Source: Congeria kusceri
Taxonomy: Eukaryota > Mollusca > Bivalvia > Myida > Dreissenidae
Length of the DNA: 64,000 nucleotides
Assembly (NCBI GenBank): GCA_027627225.1
Contig: CM051027.1
Span: 88,210,451 to 88,274,450 of the forward strand
Direction: 5' to 3'
Shown here: piece by piece, positions 58,329 through 64,000 of the stretch
Layout: the number at the start of each line of letters is the position of its first letter
Numbering within the stretch: position 1 is the first letter of the stretch
The notes under the pieces: model-generated
Seen by the model: only the letters and a program-made list of their open reading frames with translations
Databases searched by the model: none
What the model was told of the DNA's origin: nothing
Program-made: the position numbers and the translations under genes

Positions 58329-59932
58329 TATACGCCTGTTTGAAAAACGGGTCGTATTGTGGAAACGCCGAAGCAGGCGGGTGGGCGCGCTTTTTCGGAG
58401 GGAGATCTTTGTCCGGAGCATGACTTTGTCCAGCATGGATGGATTTTCAAATAACTTAGCAGAAGTGAAAAGCATGATGAATTGGAGTGTCACACGCAAG
58501 AACCAGGTCTCAATTCAAGGTCAAAGGTCAAATATAGGAAATCAATTCTTGACACTTTGTCCGGAGCATAACTTTGTCCAGGATGGATGGATTTTCAAAT
58601 ACCTTGGCAGAAGTGATAAGCAAGGTGAGACGGAGTGTAGAACGCAAGAACCAGGTCTTTAGGTCAAAGGTCAAGGTCACCATTCAAGGTCAAAGGTCAA
58701 ATATAGAAAATAAATCGTTACCACTTTGTCCGGAGAATATCTTTGTTAAGCATGCATGGATTTTCAAATACCTTGGCAGAAGTGATAAGCATGGTGAGAA
58801 AAATTGTTGCATGCAATCACCAGGTCCCTAGGTCCAAGGTCAAGATCACAATTCAAGGTCAAAGGTCAAATATAGGAAATACATTCTTAACACTTTGTCA
58901 GGAGCATAACTTTGTCCAGCATGGATGGATTTTTAAATAACTTGGAATAAGTGATAAGCATGGTGAGACCGAGTGTCGCGCACAAGAACCAGGTCTTTAG
59001 GTCCAAGGTCAAGGTCAAATGCTAAATATAAGAAATCAATCATTACCACTTTGTCAGGAGCATATCTTAGTCAATCATGGATGGATTTTCAAATAACTTG
59101 GCAGAAAAGATAAGAATGGTGAGACGAAGTGTCGCGTCTAATCACAGGTCCCTAGGTCCAAGGTCAAGGTCACAATTCAAGGTCAAATATAAGAAATCAA
59201 TCCGTACCACTTTTTCTGGAGCATATCTTTGTCAAGCATGGATGGATTTTCAAATCACTTGGCAGAAGTGATAAGCATGCTGAGTCAGAGTGTCGCGTCC
59301 AACCACCACGTCCCAAGGTCCAAGGTCAAGGTCACAATTCAAGGTCAAAGGTCAAATTTAAGAAATCAATCCTTGACACTTTGTCTGGAGAATATATTTG
59401 TCCAGCATGCATGGATTTTCAAATAACTTGGCAGAAGTGATAAGCATGGTGAGATGGAGTGTTGGGTGCAAGAACCGGGTCCCTAGGTCCAAGGTTAAGG
59501 TCACATTTCAAGGTCAAAGGTCAAATATAAGAAATCAATCCTTACCACTTACTCCAACCTAGGTCCAAGGTTAAGGTCACAATTCAAGGTCAAAGGTCAA
59601 ATATAAGAAATCAATCCTTACCACTTACTCCGGAGCATATCTTTGTCAAGCATGGATGGATTTTCAAATAACTTGCCGTAAGTGATAAGCATGGTGAGAC
59701 AGAGTGTCGCACAAAAGAACCAGGTCGTAAGGTCCAGGTCAAAATCACAATTCAAGGTCAAAGGTCAAATATAAGAAATCAATCCCTAACACTGTCACAA
59801 AACACTTTGCCCAGAGGATATCTTTGTCCAGCAAGGATGGATTTTCTCTCTTTAGTCGTTGAATCTTTGCCCCTAAAAATGCTACTTTGACGGGCGTATC
59901 TTTGTGACAATTGCACTCTTGTTGGATTGTGT
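58329..59932 (+). mobile_element. Family-D tandem-repeat element with AGGTCA motifs
   Basis: Begins TATACGCCTGTTTGAAAAA and ends with inverse GACGGGCGTATC, a small hairpin (GTGACAATTGCAC) and TCTTGTT. Inside are eight to nine units of about 165 bp, most holding CAAGGTCAAGGTCACAATTC and AGGTCAAAGGTCAAATATA. Same family at 30000-30230. Confidence 0.75.
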
Positions 59933-60227
59933 ATTATTATTGTTATACATTTTTTTATTGTATTGCAGTACATTTATTTATACATAACCAGTTCAACTTG
60001 CATGTCTTATAGTTTTGCTCATTTATATTTTAATAAAATAATCACTTTGAATCATAATTTTGATATATTGATATAAGTTTTACATATAAACTCAATGCAA
60101 TGTCCATAGGATTTATGAGAAATGTTCTTGATTACAGTAACTACCTTGATGTAGATCTGGATCGTTACATTATGATTTAAGATATTAGTTTCAGAGAAAA
60201 CTGTTGTCTAGTATTAATGCTATATTC

Positions 60228-60665
60228 ATGCCCCCGGTATCTTGATGCGGGAGGCATATAGTGATTGTCCTGTCCGTCCGTCCGTGACAAGGTTAAGTAG
60301 ATTTTACCGTTTTGTCTAGTACCAACACCGCTTATTATAACACTTTGATACATACACAGTTGTTGCTTACAACCATTCCTAATCCAGCCATACATGTATC
60401 ACCCAACCTCTCACCTTGACCTTGACCTAGTTTTGACATAGAATAATTCAAATGAGCTATTTCTTGGTTAACTAGATTTTACCGTTACGACTAGCACCAA
60501 TACCGCTTGCAACAACACTTGGATACTTACAGTGACCATTCAGAATGCACCAATAGCACCCAACCTCACTTAGACCTTGATCTTATTTGGACTTAGAAAT
60601 ACTTCAAATGAGCTGTCCAGCACCAGACGGTGGCATGTGTGTTCATCGAACACAGCATCTTGTTT
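60228..60665 (+). mobile_element. Family-B tandem-repeat element, copy 3
   Basis: Starts ATGCCCCCGGTATCTTGATG; ends GTGTTCATCGAACAC hairpin then AGCATCTTGTTT. Two internal blocks. Confidence 0.75.
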
Positions 60666-60967
60666 TTTTTAGAAGTTTGTAACTATCAGGCATTCCAATA
60701 TAAACATATTGAAAGCAGCTCATTAGTTTTTCCTACTTGTATTTTCCATTATAAAATTGTCCAGACACAGAATGTGCATGTTTGTTAATGTAAAATGTGT
60801 AATACTGCTCATTAATTACAAAACGTTAAATATGATTAGCTTCATGGTTATCTACTGTGATTAGCTTTATGGTTATCTACTGTGTAGGCAGTTCATGCTT
60901 GTGTTATCAGATTTCTGTATACAGATAAAGGTCATGAATATAATCACTATGTAGAATATAATATAGG

Positions 60968-62335
60968 AATCGATAGACATCATCAGGAGAGAAACCCTTA
61001 TTACCATCCGCTGGTCCTTTATTTGAGGCAAGTGACCAATCGCCTATACAATACAGGACATTACATACAACACAACACACAACATAAAAATGATTAAAAC
61101 TGGGGTCACCGCTTTGGAACGGTCAATGCAAAGCATTGGGGGTTTAAACTGGTTTAAAGGCATGCCGAACCTCACACTTAGCCCAGAATTAATCACAAAA
61201 CACACACTTGTAAATAAACTTTAACCTCATAGCATTGGAAGTCAAATTAAATAGTAATAAAACAGAATATTAATTCAATTCAATTACAATTTAATTACTC
61301 AATGCTTGAATGTTTCTGAGGCACGATGAAATGAAGTAAATACAATTATCAACTAAATCCCTTCTTGTTGACAAGATTTCAAGACCTAGCATCATATAGT
61401 ACAAATCCAAGATCATCTTCGTGCATCTCAGGAAGAAGCTGTAATATGTGGTGTAAAAGGACAGATTACATAGCTTGGTTATATATGTTTAATATTTATA
61501 ATTTTATAATTAATATAATTGAACTAGTAGTTTAATATTTAACTAAAACGATAATTACTGCATGTACTTATGCAAACAGAAAATGAAAAATTGTTCATTC
61601 TACAAAATGTTAATAAAATACCACATAATATTTTGGTGTCCATAGACACTTAATTGTTAATCTGTTATAACGCATTTGGGGATAGGTTTTAAAGCTATTA
61701 CTGATAAAATTAAATCAATATATATATTTAAAGCTGTTTACCCAACGAGAATAGATAATTATTTACAGTTGAAAGAAATTCTCTATCAAAAACTAACAGG
61801 CAGGTGTTAATGAGTATCAACAAATTATACCCCTTTTATTGATAAGACTGTATCAGTTTATAAATAATGTTTTTAGCATCCAATTTTGCATATTTACACA
61901 CTTACATAACCGTTTTAAAACATCACTATAAAATGATGGGTGAGAAATTCCATTAATCAATAAAGATTTTAAGGAAACATTGTATCTAGAAACCAAACTA
62001 AAATATATTTTTTTTAAACGTAGTAAACTTTTTGCGTAGTTCATAAAACAAAAAATCCTTGTTTTAATAATTTCTTGGAGAAAGGTTACATTTGTTGAAA
62101 TCATTTACTCATGAACAGGCTCTTGCGTAACGAACTGACTGGGAAATATAAATGCCATATGAAGGACTCTTAGGAATATTACCATCTAAGAAAGGGAAAT
62201 TAACAATATCAAAATTGAAATCATCACGTTTGTCATACAGACTAGTTTGCACTTTGTTGTTACTAATCGTTAGATGTGAATCTAGAAATGTAGCATCAGT
62301 ACTCGAAGAACTGGATTTATTTATTGTAAGTTAGA
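60968..62335 (-). mobile_element. Decayed retroelement 3' part
   Basis: On the minus strand near 62330-62110 a frame encodes NKSSSSTDATFLDSHLTIS, SLYDKRDDFNFDIVNFPFLD and SPSYGIYISQSVRYARAC, then breaks with stops. This resembles the C-terminal region of an RT-like protein family that I recall as frequent in marine invertebrate genomes; the class is not assigned. The stretch to 60968 looks like its 3' tail. Confidence 0.6.
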
Positions 62336-62639
62336 AAACAAAACAAAATCTTTATGCTCAGAAAAGTTAAATATTTCTTGTGTAACACTTTTATTGTTTG
62401 ATGATGTTGTTTATTGAGAATTTCGAAATCAGTATTGTGCTCCCATCAGTTTATCATTCTCTCATAATTTACTCTGGAGATTTGTAGCGTACATTCATAT
62501 ATAATTACTGACATTTGTTGTTGGATATTCCAGATCACCTCTTTTGTCTTGTTTGTAACAAAAATTAATGTGTACATGTTTTGTTTATGTCCATATTTAA
62601 ATGGCATGAATAGCCAGGTAGTTGTGTGAATTAACTAGT

Positions 62640-63735
62640 AACATTTTTACCCTGTGTTTACCCTGTGTGGGGGTATGTATGTGTATATGTATGTGCGTAT
62701 GTTTGGATTCTTGTCTGGACAGTAACCTTGTCCAGCATTTGAGGATTTTCAAATAACTTGGCAGAAATGTTGAGCATAATGAGACAGTGTGTAGCGCACA
62801 AGAACCTGGTCCCTATCAAAGTTCAAGGTCACACTTAAAGGTCAAATGTTAAATATTAAGAATTTAAGCCAAAGACCCTGTCCGGAGCACAATTTTGTCC
62901 AGCATGGAAGAAATTTCAAATAACTTGGCACAAGTGTTAAGCATGGTGAGACGGTGTGTGTTGCACACAAGAACCAGGTCCCTAGGTCCAAGGTCAAGGT
63001 CATGCTTCAAATGTCAAATATACGGATTTAAGCCATAGACCCTATCTAGAGCATAATTTTGTCCTGCAGAGAAGGAATTTCAGATAACTTGGCTGAAGTG
63101 CTTAGAGTTGTGAGACGTTGTGTCACACGTAAGAATCAGGTCCCTAGGTCCAAGGTCAAGATCAAAAGTCAAATATAAGAATTTAAGCCACAGATAATGT
63201 CCGGAGCATAATTTTTTCAAGCAGTGAAGGATTTTCAAATTATTTGACAGAAGTGCTAAGCATGGTGAGATGGTGTGTTGCATGCAAGAATCCTGTCCCT
63301 TGATTAAAGGTCAAGGTCACAGTTAAAAGGTCAAAGGTCAAATATAACAATTTAAGCCATAGACCCTGTCGGGGGCGGAGCATAATGTTGTCTTGCAGGG
63401 AAGGATTTTCAAATAACTAGGCGATGATAAGCATACCACTTACATGCTCTTCGGCCAAGGTCTGTGGGTCAAAGGTTACACTTAAAAGGTCAAATATTAG
63501 AATAAACTTTTGGTAGGAAGCATCATTTTTGCCAACAAGTAAGGAAAATAATAACTTGGTGGGAATGAAGATCATTATGAGGCAGTGTGTCACAACAACA
63601 AACAGCTGTGTTGCTCAAATCTCAAGATATTTGTCCAGGGCATAACATTGTACTCTGAAATTGTTTTCCCTTCCTCTGACAAGCATATGCTTTAGGGGCA
63701 TATGTCACATTCTGTGACAAGCCTTGTTGTTTAAT
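62640..63735 (+). mobile_element. Family-C tandem-repeat element
   Basis: About five units of 160-180 bp with CCAGCATGGAAGAAATTTC-like and CAAGGTCAAGGTCA blocks. Ends with hairpin GTCACATTCTGTGAC then AAGCCTTGTTGTT. Related in plan, and partly in sequence, to family D. Confidence 0.7.
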
Positions 63736-64000
63736 ACAGTTTTATGGTTAAAACAATAATGTTTAAAGGTTTTGGTTTAACCTGAATGCAGACAGTATAA
63801 TTACTATTACAAGTATCATAAAGAAGTATTTTATACACTATACAATATGTATTGTTATAAAAATGACTGCATACATGTTGATATAGTTTAATTCACTTTG
63901 TTTGATTGTCTCTTTTTACATTATTTTGATGTTTATAGTATAGATTGTTGGGAATTGGTAAAAGTTTATTGATCATTCTGGATGCATCTTGAACCAAGGA
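63736..64000. other. No feature seen
   Basis: AT-rich sequence with no ORF, exon or repeat that I can support. Confidence 0.5.

Noticed and set aside
58357..59426. Several 64-101-residue frames with MDGFSNNLAEV
   Set aside because: They are translations of the family-D tandem repeat unit, not of a gene.

Overview
The window is eukaryotic nuclear DNA, AT-rich, with short exons in long repeat-filled introns and GT-AG splice sites. The repeats look molluscan: tandem-repeat-bearing elements, tRNA-derived SINEs, and a palindromic MITE around GTCCCGGATTAGCCTGTGC that I associate with bivalves and especially dreissenid mussels. A bivalve, possibly Dreissena, is the best guess; no sequence search was possible.

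Two host genes are present and are transcribed away from each other. On the minus strand, 22824 down to 2593, lie the first 13 coding exons (about 531 codons) of the TGFBRAP1/VPS3 orthologue, a CORVET tethering subunit of early endosomes. Its C-terminal part lies left of the window. On the plus strand, 31833 to 57828, lies a complete 15-exon gene of 731 codons for a nose-resistant-to-fluoxetine (NRF-6)-like membrane acyltransferase. All exon joins were checked for reading phase. I see no working relationship between the two genes.

The main observation is a class of minisatellites that grew from exon-intron junctions. Five arrays, two in TGFBRAP1 and three in the NRF-like gene, each start 0 to about 25 bp from a splice site, and the unit copies or resembles that splice site. 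They are: (1) a 54-bp unit, 15 copies, made of the end of TGFBRAP1 exon 7 with its donor, in frame; (2) an 18-bp unit, about 105 copies, ending in the acceptor of TGFBRAP1 exon 9; (3) a 41-bp unit, about 32 copies, starting 21 bp after the donor of NRF exon 5 and organised as 451-bp higher-order repeats; (4) a 39-bp unit, about 21 copies, running into the acceptor of NRF exon 13, with acceptor-like sites partly in frame; (5) a 76-84-bp unit, 23 extra copies, of the end of NRF exon 14 with its donor. If the spare splice sites are used, they give ladders of isoforms.

Other content, left to right: a decayed non-LTR retrotransposon (1-2510); a TIR element (4332-5326); array 2; a family-A tandem-repeat element (8002-9038); array 1; a BEL/Pao LTR retrotransposon with a 5-bp target duplication and an extra two-finger C2H2 zinc-finger ORF (11439-18896), antisense inside TGFBRAP1 intron 5; a TIR element in intron 1 (21021-22199); an intergenic stretch of about 9 kb with a TIR element and a 5'-truncated LINE; then, in or beyond the NRF-like gene, a hAT-type MITE, a Tc1-like transposon, several tandem-repeat families carrying AGGTCA motifs, a composite TIR element (39308-41130), a SINE, nested family-A elements, and a retroelement remnant (60968-62335). 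Several families end in a small hairpin followed by CTTGTT, which suggests non-autonomous Helitron/Helentron-like (HINE or 'pearl') elements.
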